DNA from: Russula earlei
Lineage: Eukaryota > Basidiomycota > Agaricomycetes > Russulales > Russulaceae
Reading direction: 5' to 3'
Assembly: GCA_025769875.1 (NCBI GenBank)
Contig: JAGFNK010000001.1
Span: 496,001 to 560,000, forward strand
Length of the DNA: 64,000 nucleotides
The translations under genes were made by a program, and so were the position numbers. Position 1 is the first letter of the stretch. Each line of letters starts with the position of its first letter. Below the pieces are notes generated by a model. The model did not search any database. It saw only the letters and a list, made by a program, of their open reading frames with translations, and was not told the origin of the DNA. This document shows, one piece after another, positions 33,130-44,113 of the stretch.

Positions 33130-35267
33130 CTATCTGGCCAGGTAATCACCTGAGTCACACACCCACGCATCCCTGACTGCGCTAAAATACATCTGTGAAA
33201 CAGGTTTGGTTAACATGAGCAAGGGCGAAACCGGAAGAAGGCAGGGGACGCACATTGAGGGGAATCTCCAAGAGATACCTGTCTGCGCCAATGTTGTCAT
33301 TCCAACCTTTTGGTAAGATCCATTCGCACATCTCGTTCGAGCCAGGAGGGTCTTGAGGACAGACTAACACATGATGAACCTTTATTGTTGAAAACTGCCC
33401 CGTTGATGACGACGCAGCCGCCTTCATTTTCTTCCTTGGCGGTGACGAGTCTGGTAAGCAAGAACTTGGCTGCGTGGGACGCAGTATCGCTCGATGGCCC
33501 GCGTTGGTATCCTCCGGCTGTGGGAGGAGGGTATCGATGATTTCGCCAATTTTGTCATAGCCCTTCGGCAAATGCTTCTTCGACGTGGTCATTTGTAGGA
33601 CCCAGAGATGTGTAAAGATCTGGTTGTCATCATGCGTAATGATGAACGCATCGATGAGAGGAAAGTTAGGGGCAGAAGGGGTGTAGTATACATTAGGCAA
33701 GAAGTTCTTCGGCAAAACGGAGAACTCCACTTGTTTGACCACCGACCAAGGGAGGGGGGATGAGGACTGTGATGACCCAGCCAACTGGAAGACGAATCTG
33801 GGAGGGTCAGAATGATATCTCAACCCCCTCAGTGGCTCCCTCAGTGGCTTAACGTCAGCGCCCACAATCTTCCTATGGGCATAAGCCTCGAAAAGCCATG
33901 AGGCAAGTATTGCCCCTTGGGGAACAGATTTGAGATACGAGATGAGCTTGCACACTACTTTGTTCCTCATACTCCTTGAATTTCAGCGCCACCGCCCTTC
34001 CTACCCAGACAGTCCTGAAGTCAACGTCCCATTCCACAGGGAGCCCAATCTCGTGACGAGGTGTGATGACAATGAGGCAATGGGAAGATTGGTTCAATGA
34101 GAGCTTGTCGCGCTGCATGACCATACACAGCATCGAGTCGAGATCTTCAGGTTTGTCGTGGAGTGCGTCCATGACGTCATTATGGATATCCTGAAAGTTC
34201 GAGAGCACAGCTCGGAAAATGTCTCGGGGGACGTATCCAAAATATGAGACGACGTTGTTCAGGATATCATCTATCGCTTCCTCGATCCTCGGTGGGTTTA
34301 CACCATGGAGTGATCTGATATGTTCGAAGTGAAAGTTGATCGGATGTGCATCGGTGGGACGGGGAGATAGAGTATCATGCCACGACCCCAGGTATTGCTC
34401 CAAACGACTTTTGAAATTTTCGAAACGGCGATCTAGTAATAATCTGAGAAACAAGAGAGTTAGCATTTCCGAAGAACAACAGATGTCGAAAAATGTCGTA
34501 CCCCTTCTTCAGTTCTTCAAAAGTCCAGATTGGGAAGGCGGTGTAAAGTGGCCTCCGAAACTTGTGCCAAATAGAGTAATGTGCGGGGTTTGGGGAAGGG
34601 GCCTGGATGGGGAAAAATAGTGGGGAAGGCGAATACACCATCGATGGGATGGGAGAGCATGGACTAGAAATGTCAAAAAGGAACCATACAAAACCACCCC
34701 TCGAATTTTTGGGGAGGTGAGGGAGGTATTCTTCATACAGAGGGTCCTTAGGCACGTATATGCCATCAAGGTAAAAGAGGATTGGGCTTTCCCCATCAAC
34801 AACGAACACGATCGTTTGGTTGTCCTGCAAGAGGCGGATGAGGAGGTACCATACGAAATATGTTTTACCTGGAGAGACTGTTTCTGCTTCGCACGGCAAT
34901 ATGCAGAAAGAAGCGCTTACCGATCCCAGGTTGACCAGTAAAAATAATCCCGTCTCGTGGGAGGTTGACTGCTTGCTGCCAAACAACTTTCTCCGCCTCT
35001 CGGTAGCACTCGCGAACGAACACAGTGGTGTTGTGAATAGACGCAAAGGGTCCCAGATCGAAGACTCCAGCCTCGGGTTGAAACTTACGCGCCCCTTCTG
35101 CGAAGGCCATCCATTCACCGGGGGCTGTATCCCAACGGTCAGGGGTCCAAGTCCAGTTGCTGGAATCTACGGAAACAAACGGGTTGAAATGTGCCCGGGA
35201 GAATAGTGCATAGAGAGAGCCCACCAGCATTAATCTGGGTAACTTCTTCTTGAGTCAAGGCTGGCAT
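33130..35267 (-). CDS. CR-type (crinkler-RHS) P-loop NTPase fused to a nuclease-like domain, copy 1
   Basis: Five exons: 35225-35267, 34921-35166, 34502-34868, 33254-34443, 33130-33192; about 635 residues. After a short N-terminal segment with NWTWTPDRW comes a Walker A loop GQPGIGK split by intron 2, then TYFVWYLLIRLLQDN and a Walker B-like VWFLFDISSP. The C-terminal third has FPLIDAFIITHDDN, HLWVLQMTTSKKH and KGY, the pattern of the PD-(D/E)xK-type (REase) domain that CR proteins carry. In eukaryotes such proteins are described as effectors or conflict-system proteins acting on DNA in the nucleus; that role here is inference. Exon 4 needs one base skipped near 33955-33961 (after EYEEQS), otherwise it stops. 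A paralogue lies at 39074-41326 on the other strand. Confidence 0.7.
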
Positions 35268-35401
35268 GATGAGATGATGAATGAGAGCTCGACTCGACGA
35301 ATATTTATAAAGTCATAAATCATAGTTTGCTCGCTCTACTGTATTTGGATCTGTTTTCACGTCGGATCCTGAACAGAAAATCATACCCATACTATCACCT
35401 A

Positions 35402-36830
35402 CTATCACGTGTTGTGGGTTGCAAAATACCAGAGTTTCAAAATGCAGTTTTATAAGAGATCGCCACCACAAATTAGCTGATCCTTGCTTGGATATATCAC
35501 CAATATACTACCAAATTATGGATCACAAAAGAAATAAAGAAATATCATTGTGCTTGCTTTTCGATCTTGCTGATATTACAGGGGAAGACTCAAAACTTGA
35601 TTACAACAGCTCTGGATATAAGTATTTCTCAACACAACATCGTAAAAATTCATCTGTGCATATCACAAAAGCCTCGTGTAAAATTATAGAGAATTCAGAG
35701 GAGCAGGAGGGGAGATACAGACAAAATGGTGAAACTGCGTGACAGTGTGTACTCCGATGCCCATCAGGTTTCAAAGTCTGCCACGCTCAGCTACGCGTCA
35801 TGTCCATCACGTTTTCGAGTTACAGTCCTTGGCTCTACAGTACTGTAAAGCCCTCCCGTGGTGCAGGGAGCATGTCTCCTAGAGGTCCTATTATCCATGA
35901 CATTGAAAAACTCATTCAAGAGGCATGCACCCAGCTTTGTGCCCGAAGGCTTGAGGCTCGCAGAAGAACAGGAGGCATTGTGGGTGGCTGAAGAGCAGAG
36001 GAAGTGCAAAGTGAGAGAGCAGCAAGTGGCAAAGGAGGCAGAAAGGGATGAACAACGACAGGCAGAGGGATCCAAACACACCATTCACAGGCACGCTAAC
36101 CTCAAAAACAAAGGCCGACCTTCAAGACATTGTGCAGGTCTTGGGACTCACCACAGATGGCCAGAAGAAGGATATTTTGGCACGGATAACTGCTCATTTC
36201 TATGCCAACCCCATCTTGTGTGATGATTCACGTTTTGAAGGCATATTCAACCGGACAAGGAGATGGCCTACTGTGCAAACTAAAGAGGAGACCTCAAACA
36301 CAAGAGCCACCTCTGCTGGACCCTCATCTGTACTGTTGTCCCTCCCTCCTCCACCGACCCCACTCTCTTCAACATTGTAAATATTTTCCCTCGGCATCTG
36401 ATACACCCACCACTACCATACCACCATCCTACCAGCTCTTATTCTCACCATAATATGCAGAACTGATTCTCATTAAATTGCTTCCTGATGCTTATACATA
36501 ATGTACATAGTTCATCTATACTAACTGGATCTCGTTGTGTTGTTGTGTTTGAACGTGGCAATAGACACTGCCGTAGCGGAGATGCAACTGGTTGTATGAG
36601 TCAGCGTGACAATCCGTGACTGAAAGTTTTGAAACTCCCAATTTTATGGACTTGCACAATCAGCTTCCTTCCGACACAACCACCCATCCATCTTATACTA
36701 AAGTGATGCTTCAGGGGGCTAGTTCATATATTATCACATTGATTCCAAAAGATCGATCATAAAAATATGTTGTTGATCCATTTCTATTTGTGATTTAGTA
36801 AAAGTTTTGAAACTCCCCACAGTGTGATAG
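35402..36830 (+). mobile_element. TA-flanked inverted-repeat element carrying a SAP-domain ORF
   Basis: Ends CTATCACGTGTTGTGGG on the left and the complement of CTATCACACTGTGGGG on the right, with TA at 35400-35401 and 36831-36832. The ends share only the first seven bases with the pogo MITEs, so it is a separate Tc1/mariner-like family. No transposase was seen; it contains the SAP-domain frame described separately. AT-rich 3' part. Confidence 0.68.
35800..36380 (+). CDS. SAP-domain protein fragment inside a transposon
   Basis: Three partly overlapping frames together read as one protein with a helical, charged middle (EEQRKCKVREQQVAKEAERD) and then a SAP domain, near 36093-36200: LTSKTKADLQDIVQVLGLTT followed by DGQKKDILARITAHF, a good match to the SAP helix-extended-helix DNA-binding motif. 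A one-base change near 36060-36075 is required to join the coil to the SAP part, and another near 35940. The stop follows a Pro/Ser-rich tail at 36380. SAP domains bind AT-rich scaffold DNA. It may be a captured host exon, or a protein of the element itself. Confidence 0.45.
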
Positions 36831-37439
36831 TATGGGGAACTCGCCATTCCACTACCATCTCGCCGATTTCATTTTCCCCTGTATCTGCTCAAACAACCTC
36901 ATTTAAAACTTTGTAGTTATACTATTGAGTGCCATCAATGTCATTCTAGCAAAGAAAAATGGAGGTCCATTGAGTGGTTTTCGAGTAGTATTTTGGCTGG
37001 GGGTCACGCCTGCATCACGCCTTCTGTCATGGCGGAGTGCGGAGTTTGATTCCAGCTGGGTGATCACCATACGCTGACTCGAGGAGTCTGGTCACCACTG
37101 CTGTTTTATCCTCTTAATGCCATGTTACAGGTGGTCCAATTGGCCAGCACAAGACCATACGTATGAGCAGTGGCTACAGGCAGCTATAACAATGATATAT
37201 ATTGATCTTTTACTTTTACTCATGCAGCACTGGCCCATGATGTGAGCACCGCATTCCGTACATAGCAAGTCCTGGATTTCACTCAATAATGCTACTCCAT
37301 TACAACTGTTTTCCCTAGTCCCCAATAAATACATTCATCCTGGGCGGACATTAATTTGGCATGTGTTACATGTCCATTACTTTCGTGACATTTTGTGACT
37401 GGCGAGATGTAGCTACATGTGATAGTAGACTCTGCTGCC

Positions 37440-38723
37440 CCTGTCATATCCGTCTCCATCGCGTCAGTCTCCACCGCTCTGTCCCCGCCGTCTGCCGTCG
37501 CCCCCACGTTGCCCACTACCGTCCCCGCTCCGTCCGTCTCTGCCGTCGCCCCCGCTTTGCCCGTCTCCTTGGTCACACCCCCAGCCACTGTCTCAGCGCC
37601 TGCCGCATCAGTCTCAGTCACGCACGACACCAGCAACGAAGCACCGTCGTCACCTCACGCCACCAGCACCACCCAAGAAGACCAAGGCCTCGGACCTGAG
37701 CCCAGCAACGCCGCCCCGCAGAACAATCCACAACCGCCGCCACGCCGTCACCGCAGGAGAAGCCCCCGCCGACGACAATATCGCGCCACACACCACCTCC
37801 CGCATCGCCTCCCCGTCCGTTCACGTGCCATCGTCCACGCGTGCCGCCGCCACCTGCTATGGAGACGACCTCGACGCCGCGGCCGGAAGACGTCAGCGCG
37901 ACAGCCACACAAGCCGGGCTCGCTGCCCACCATCCCTCCATATCCGTCAACGCATCGCCCCTCCCTTCGCGCGTCAGCCCCGTCTGCTGTATCGCCAGCC
38001 ACCTCCCCAGCTGCTCTAGCACCAGTCGTGTCCCCTACGCTTATGGCTACGAACTCTTGCTTGCCGCCCACGCTCCTGCTTCCCGACCACGCTGCCATCT
38101 CTTGTCTGCCAACCGCCGTCTCGCCGCCACGCCTCGTAAAAGACGTTAACGAGGAACAAATAGAAGAACGCCACGAAGAGTTTGATAATGAAGAACGCGC
38201 CGCCGCCTCGGAGAAGCAGAAGCCGCCACCATCACAAGCCGTTCGCCGACACACGCCAGACACAAATTTTGTAGCCAGAGGCCATTCTCGACGATTTCAC
38301 GCACGCACAACGCCGAAATCTCCTCACAAGACGAAGATTGACCGGGGATGGTCAAAATTCAACCCCCCGGGAGATGTAAGGGTGTGTGAGCCCGCTGACT
38401 GGGAAACTCATATGACCTGCACTCACCCGCACGTCCCACACGTCCCTTGCCCATGCGCCTTCCTTTCCCTTCATATTTCGTCTCCCTCTTCCTCTCATCT
38501 CCCTCGCCCACGCGTCCTCCTTCCTATTCTCCTTCCCTTTCTCTTTCCATTCACACACTCATCTCGGATCAAGCCCCACGGACTCCGCGTGCCCCGACCT
38601 GGTGCGCTACACCCCCGCCGCGTGCCTACGCATGGACTCGGATGCCTCATTTGCATCGTCATCGCCACTTGTGACACGCAATGGCATCTGCATGCACGCC
38701 GCATTCTCCCTCCACCTCATTAA
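37440..38723 (+). CDS. Pro/Ala/Ser-rich GC-rich frame, probably frameshifted
   Basis: A GC-rich island just downstream of MITE D. The longest frame starts as a low-complexity V/A/P/S sequence, turns unnaturally Arg-rich between about 37730 and 37930, then reads naturally again (VKDVNEEQIEERHEEFDNEE, then DRGWSKFNPPGDVRV) up to about 38420. In the Arg-rich part other frames look more protein-like (METTSTPRPEDVSATA..), so one or more indels are likely. No domain recognised. It may be the 3' part of a disordered host protein whose start was lost to the MITE insertion, or a gag-like remnant. Confidence 0.35.
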   Translation, partial: PVISVSIASVSTALSPPSAVAPTLPTTVPAPSVSAVAPALPVSLVTPPATVSAPAASVSVTHDTSNEAPSSPHATSTTQEDQGLGPEPSNAAPQNNPQPPPRRHRRRSPRRRQYRATHHLPHRLPVRSRAIVHACRRHLLWRRPRRRGRKTSARQPHKPGSLPTIPPYPSTHRPSLRASAPSAVSPATSPAALAPVVSPTLMATNSCLPPTLLLPDHAAISCLPTAVSPPRLVKDVNEEQIEERHEEFDNEERAAASEKQKPPPSQAVRRHTPDTNFVARGHSRRFHARTTPKSPHKTKIDRGWSKFNPPGDVRVCEPADWETHMTCTHPHVPHVPCPCAFLSLHISSPSSSHLPRPRVLLPILLPFLFPFTHSSRIKPHGLRVPRPGALHPRRVPTHGLGCLICIVIATCDTQWHLHARRILPPPH

Positions 38724-39073
38724 CACGCGCGCCGCCACACCGCCCACGTCTCCTTTGATCCCACCTCTCAATTCCCCCAACAATCTACTTCTATGTTCCA
38801 TGTAATGCATAATCTAGCTTGTATATTGTATTCCATGTACTAAAAAACTGGGTTCCTCCCGTCCAACACCCAAACTTGAATACATGACTCCGACGCGATA
38901 AAATTGCCCCTCATTTATTGTTACTTATTTTACACGTCATGTGTCGATATTACCATTTTAGGAAAGTCAGTGTGGGACTTAAAGTAATCGTTTTTGTTCT
39001 CGAAAGACCTCTCGCGTCACTCAAAAATACCTCCCTTTCTCATTCCCTGTCCTGGGTGTCAATTGTCACACCA

Positions 39074-41326
39074 ATGCCGGCCTCAAACCGAGAAGAACTT
39101 ACCCAGATCAATGCCGGTAGGCTCTGTCTATATGGACTTACTTTTCTCCTGTGCACCTTTCGACACGTTTGTTTCCGCAGATGCCAAGAACTGGACTTGG
39201 ACCCGCGGCCATTGGCATGCAGCCAACGACATGTGGAAGGACTTCGCAGACAACGTGCGGAAGAAACAACCTCTGAAGGAAACTCTTGACTTATGCAATG
39301 TTTCATCCCCACCCACCAAAACCATGCTTGTCCGCGAGTGCTACCGAGAGACGGAGGATGTTGTTTGGCTTGAAGTGGTGGTCAACGACCCCGATGGAGG
39401 GGTCATTTTCACCAGTCAACCTGGGATCGGTAAGCTCTTAATTAAAAGAGGACTTGTTGGTGCACATCACTAACAAACAAAATATTTTGGTTGTCCTGCA
39501 AGAGGTGGACAAGCAGGTACCAGAGGAACATCATTTTGCCTGGAGAAGGGTTTCAATAAGAGAGTCCTTATGCGTATAAACACCACCAAGGTAAAAGAGG
39601 ACTTGTTGGTGTGCATCACTAACAAACAAAATATTTTGGTTGTCCACCTCTTGCAGGACAACCAAAATATTTGTTTGTTAGTGATGCACACCAACAAGTC
39701 CTCTTTTACCTTGGTGTTGTTTATATGCATAAGGACTCTCTTATTGAAGAAACCCTTCCCAAAAATTCCAAGGGAGGATTTTTATGGTTCCTTTTTGACA
39801 TTTCTAGCCCACTCTCTCCCATCCCAACGGTGGTGTTGTCTGAACAATGTTTCCCCATCCAGACCCCATCCCCGAACCCTGCACATTACTCTACTTGGCG
39901 CAAGAATTGAGGGCCACTTTACACCTGCCTTTCCGATCTGGTCTATTGAAGAATTGAGGAGGGGGTACGAGATTTTCGACATCTATTTTTCCCTCGGAAA
40001 TGACACCTTTCTTGTTTCTCAGGTTAGAACTGGATAAAGCGTTCGAAGGCTTCAAAGCTCACTTGGCGCAATGCTTGAAGTCGTGGCCTCCACCTGCCTG
40101 TCCCACAGATGCGAATCCGATTCACTATCACCTCGCACATATCAGATCACTCCATGGGGACAACCCGCCGGAGCTTGAGAAAGCGATCGATGATATCCTG
40201 GACAACGCCGTCAAGTATTTCGGATACGTCGCCCGAGACGTCTTCCGAGCGATACTCAGAAACTTTCAGCGTGTCTATGAAGGCCTCATGTCTACTCTCG
40301 GGAATCCTCAACAATTCGAGGATATACTGCGTGCGGTCGTGAGTGGCGAGAATTTCTCAACGAACCATCCTTCCCATCGCGCCATTGTCATCAATTCTCG
40401 TCGCAAGATTGGGCACCCGGTGTCTTGGGACATTGACTTCAGATCCGACTGGATAACGAAAGCGGCGGCGCTCAAAATCCAGGAGTGTGCGGATGAACAT
40501 GTGTGCGAGATTATGTCGGATCTCGCGTCTTTTCGCCAAGGGGCAACACTTGCGTCTTGGCTTTTCGAGGTCTACGCCCATAGGACGATCGTACGCGATG
40601 CCAAGGATCTGCGACAGAGAGATCACGTTTAATACCAATCCTCCCAACATTGTCTCCGAGCCGACCGGGTCGTCACAGTCATCATTCCCCCCTCCTTGGT
40701 TGGTGGTCCAACAAGAGGAGTTTTCCGTTTTGCCGAATACCTTTTCCCCCAATACTTATTACAAACCTTCTACCCCCAATTTCCCCCTTATTGACGGATT
40801 CATCGTTACGCATGACGACAACCAGATCAGTTTCAACCTTTGGCTCTTCCAAATCACAACTTCAAAGAGGCATAGTGGCTCGCCAAAGGGGTATGCCAAG
40901 ATTCGTAAAATTGTTGATACCCTCAAACGCCCCAACGCCCCGCTTCTGCGTCTCACAGACACGCAGCCAAGTTCTGGCTCGACAGACTCGTCACCGCCGC
41001 AGAAGAGGCAAAGAATGGAGGTTACATCATCATCAGCGAAGAAGTCGACGACGGATCCTGACTTGGAATCTAAACACGTCAAGGTTCACTTTGTGCTCGT
41101 CTGTCCTCAAAACACATCTGGTTCGGAAAAGAAGTATGAATTGGCTTTGCCAGAAGGTTGGAATAACGAGGATGGCGGAGACGGGTATGTGTTGGAGATT
41201 CCCCTCAATGTGAGTCTCCTGCCTTTTTCTGATTTCACCTTTGCTCACATTTGCTATCCGTAGCCACAAACTCGACACTTTATGCATCATCTGAAGACAT
41301 GTGAGTCGGACATTGAACAATTTTGA
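39074..41326 (+). pseudogene. CR-type P-loop NTPase/nuclease gene, copy 2, broken
   Basis: Paralogue of the gene at 33130-35267 with the same intron positions. Exon 1 starts at 39074; exon 2 carries NWTWTRGHWHAANDMWKDF and ends at SQPGIG. The next exon, which should complete Walker A, lies inverted near 39490-39545 and its continuation is embedded in a roughly 100-bp-arm palindrome (39545-39757). Further on are an in-frame stop near 39907 (Lys-Asn-stop where copy 1 has KFRRPLY), an extra base near 39920, and another extra base near 40614-40622 (after DLRQ). The distal parts are otherwise well kept: HIRSLHGDNPPELEKAIDD, LASFRQGATLASWLFEVYAH and the nuclease-like FPLIDGFIVTHDDN / NLWLFQITTSKRH. 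It cannot make a full protein. Confidence 0.7.
39545..39757. repeat. Near-perfect palindrome within CR copy 2
   Basis: Arms of about 100 bp (39545-39645 and 39656-39757) around a 10-bp centre ACCTCTTGCA. The arms include AAAAGAGGACTTGTTGGTG and its complement. A third partial copy of the arm lies at about 39434-39503. It results from an inverted duplication of the exon following the Walker A intron. Confidence 0.85.
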
Positions 41327-41989
41327 GGTATGAAGATTTCAATTAGTCAAACGGCCACGTGAAGTTCAATCAGACCTTGTGTTAGAGCGTAGTCGGTGAC
41401 ACGCGGGTGAGTACGTGATGCTGGTTCCCAGTGGGAAACGTAACGTGATGTGATGAGACCTTTCGAACATCTTGAGGCAGTCAAAGGATGAGAAGGGAAA
41501 AGAGATCATTGAGAAGTAGTTAGGAGATTAAATACAGAATGAGATCAAAGGGAAGCATGAGATGAAATGAAGGGAGCATGAAGGAGAGTTGAGACCGCAC
41601 GAGATATGAAACACGAAGACAATGAGACCGTATCACGCCCATGATTGATATCTCCTCCAAATACAGAATGCTACACAGTTCTTGAGGAGAGAGCGACGCG
41701 GCGAGGGAGGCGAAGCGAGACGCGTCAAGGGCAGTGAGCGCTCCCATACGTTGGCAAAGAGGTGGCGATCGAGGAGAGGTGCGTGTTGTTGAGGCCCGAG
41801 CGATGCTGGCTGGTGTTTACCGTGCGACGATTCATCGGAATTTGCATTGGTTACAATGACAAAGGGAGTGTAGAAAAAGGGAATTCGGGAGTAGAAGGAC
41901 ATGAAGATCGGGAGTGAAAGAGAGGACACGAGAGCGAGAGTTGACGGAATTCCGCACCTCTAGTCGCCTGCACATGTCAAGATCGCGGG
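41327..41989. other. Stretch without a clear gene
   Basis: Minus-strand open frames (41520-41929) exist but I recognise nothing in them. They lie where the C-terminus of the ABC1-type pseudogene would be, yet no family motif is visible. Confidence 0.4.
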
Positions 41990-43020
41990 CCTTTAGGTGC
42001 CTCGACGTCCTTAAAGTCTACGGTACTGCTTGGCGATCCCGACCGGGATGCCGGTGTCCGTGGAGGACAGCTCCTTTCACAGCTCTGAGTACTGTCTGCG
42101 AAACTCAGGAGTCAGTTTCACGTACAGGCATGGTCGATCAGGACGAGCTGAGGCCGACGCGGGTGGAGCGGGCGCGGACATGTGAATATGTTTACCAGGT
42201 GCGGGTCGCAGTGGACCCAGCCCACAGCGAAATATCTGCGCGTGGGAAAGGTCAATCATCATTCGCATCACCCATTTCGTGCTTCCTTCCAGCGGCCGTG
42301 AACTATGCTCATCTGATGTGGGGACGGGAGAGCTGAGGGTCAGGATGGATTTACAGGGTAGACCGGTGGTCGAATCTCCCATGAGTTTGAGAACACCTTG
42401 CCGTTCACTGAGGGGTATGCCGCGAATCCACTCGGCCGCGAGCATGCGCTTTGTCGAATATTCGAATGTTGGGTATACGAACGGGTTACGCCAACGAAGG
42501 ATCACGCGCGACGAGCTCTGCTGTGTGAATGGAATTCCGTTATTCGTTCACAAAGTCCAACTCTTGACGGAGGTGGTCGCAGATGAAGTCTACTCGAGCG
42601 TGAGCAAGCCGACACTTGCGTCCCGCCAGAGGACACAGTTTACCCACGACGAAATATATCGAACAACCAGCGCTTGTATATCCACGTCACAAACACGAAA
42701 TGCAGCGAGGTCGGGTTCCATTTGCTTTGCTATGGCAGGCTTCTGAACTTTGACGGCCAGCCAGTACCCAGGTTTTCCATCTTGACCCTCTCAATCGAGC
42801 CCGGTGCACCCGAGCAACGCTGGCATTGGCAATGGCGGCCTCCTCAGACTCGGCAAAGACACCGTCAGGGCCACTTGGAGGGCGACCAAACTCCTCCTGG
42901 AATACGTGGGCGATTTCTCTAAAATGGACGTGTCGCGTGTCGTCAAATATTAAGGAAATTTTGAGTTGCATGGGCTTTGTAAGAGCGCGGCGTTTGCTCC
43001 AATTGCTAGGATGTAGGACA

Positions 43021-44113
43021 TGTTGGAGCTATGGAATAAGGGCTCAGTCTTGTGTGTAAAAGACTGTATTCAGGTTAGTATGCTAACCTATGGAATAAGG
43101 GCTATGTACAGTATTAGCTATAAAGAAATGTAAAGGAAGGTGTAGTACTGACCTCAGTCTTGTGTGTAAAAGACTGAGGGAAAACGAACAATAACTAAAT
43201 TCGAATTATTTACACGTACTGTACGCCACTGGGAACTCGGCAGTTCACTACCATCTCGGCGGTCACAAATGTCACGAAAGTAACATACATGTAACACACA
43301 TGCCAAATTAAAGTCCGCCCGGGATGAAATGTTATGTACAATGGCAATTCGATTAGGTGGGGACTAGGGAAAACAGGAGTAGCATCTAATTGAGTGGAAT
43401 CTGGTCCCAATATTGAATCTGGAATGATGGTGTAGTAGTACTGTATGGTGCAGTACTGTAAGAGTGTTGCGAAGGCAGCTGTGCAAATGGTTGTGCCAGT
43501 GAGGGTCCTATTGATGAGGCGAGGGACAATGAGGAGGGATAGTGAGTATTACTACTACGTTGTCTGCCATAAAGTCCCACAAATTGTTGGTTGTTTTTCA
43601 ATTCAGGATGTGCAACAAGTTGCTCTTTGATCCATGTGGTGAGTTCAGATCCCATTGCGGTAGTCACTCAATGCTGCCTGTAGCCACTGCTCATATGTAT
43701 GGTCTTGTGCTGGCCGACTGGACCGCCTGTAACATGGCATTGAGAGAGTACCCAGATCCTTGGAGGCCTCCGAGTCAGCGTACTGGCGGTGATGTGATCA
43801 CCCAGCTGGAATCAAACTCCGCCCTCTGCCATATGACAGCGGTGTGATGCAGGCGTGATGCAGGCGTGATGCAGGCGTGACCCCCAGGCCAAAACATTAC
43901 TCGAGAACCACTCAATGGACTGCAATTTTTCTTTGCTAGAATGACATTAATGGTACTCAATAGTATAACTACAAAATTTTGAATAGAGTTGTTTGAGCAG
44001 ATACAGGGAAAAATGAAATCGCCGAGATGGTAGTGAACTGCTGAGTTCCCAGTGGCGTACAGTATGATCCAGATTGTCCGTTCGCGCGGCACTTAGCGGC
44101 TGCACGTCCAACA
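43021..44113 (-). mobile_element. Solo Copia-type LTR, reverse orientation, interrupted
   Basis: Starts TGTTGGAGCTATGGAATAAG and ends GCACGTCCAACA, matching in reverse the LTRs of the Copia element at 57571-61793. Flanks GGACA (43016-43020) and GGACG (44114-44118) are a 5-bp target duplication with one change. The pogo derivative 43219-44062 sits inside it, leaving an LTR of about 247 bp. Confidence 0.85.
43219..44062 (-). mobile_element. pogo deletion derivative copy E
   Basis: Ends CTGTACGCCACTGGGAAC and its inverse with TA at 43217-43218 and 44063-44064. It lies in reverse orientation to copy F. Unlike the short MITEs it keeps a piece of transposase C-terminus on the minus strand (43386-43667, WIKEQLVAHPELKNNQQFVG) that matches 51710-51946 of copy F. 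It is therefore an intermediate deletion product, and it shows the unoccupied state of the hAT-like target site in copy F. Confidence 0.85.

Larger units (their letters stand above)
35392..37426 (+). mobile_element. pogo-type MITE copy D, split by another element in its own terminus
   Basis: The left end CTATCACC lies at 35392-35399, preceded by TA. It resumes as TGGGGAACTCGCCATTCC at 36833, because a 1.43-kb element (35402-36830) inserted at the TA inside the terminal repeat. The rest runs to about 37426, where the right end is shortened (GGCGAGATG, then GTGATAG) and followed by TA. Without the insert it is a normal-sized copy. Confidence 0.75.
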
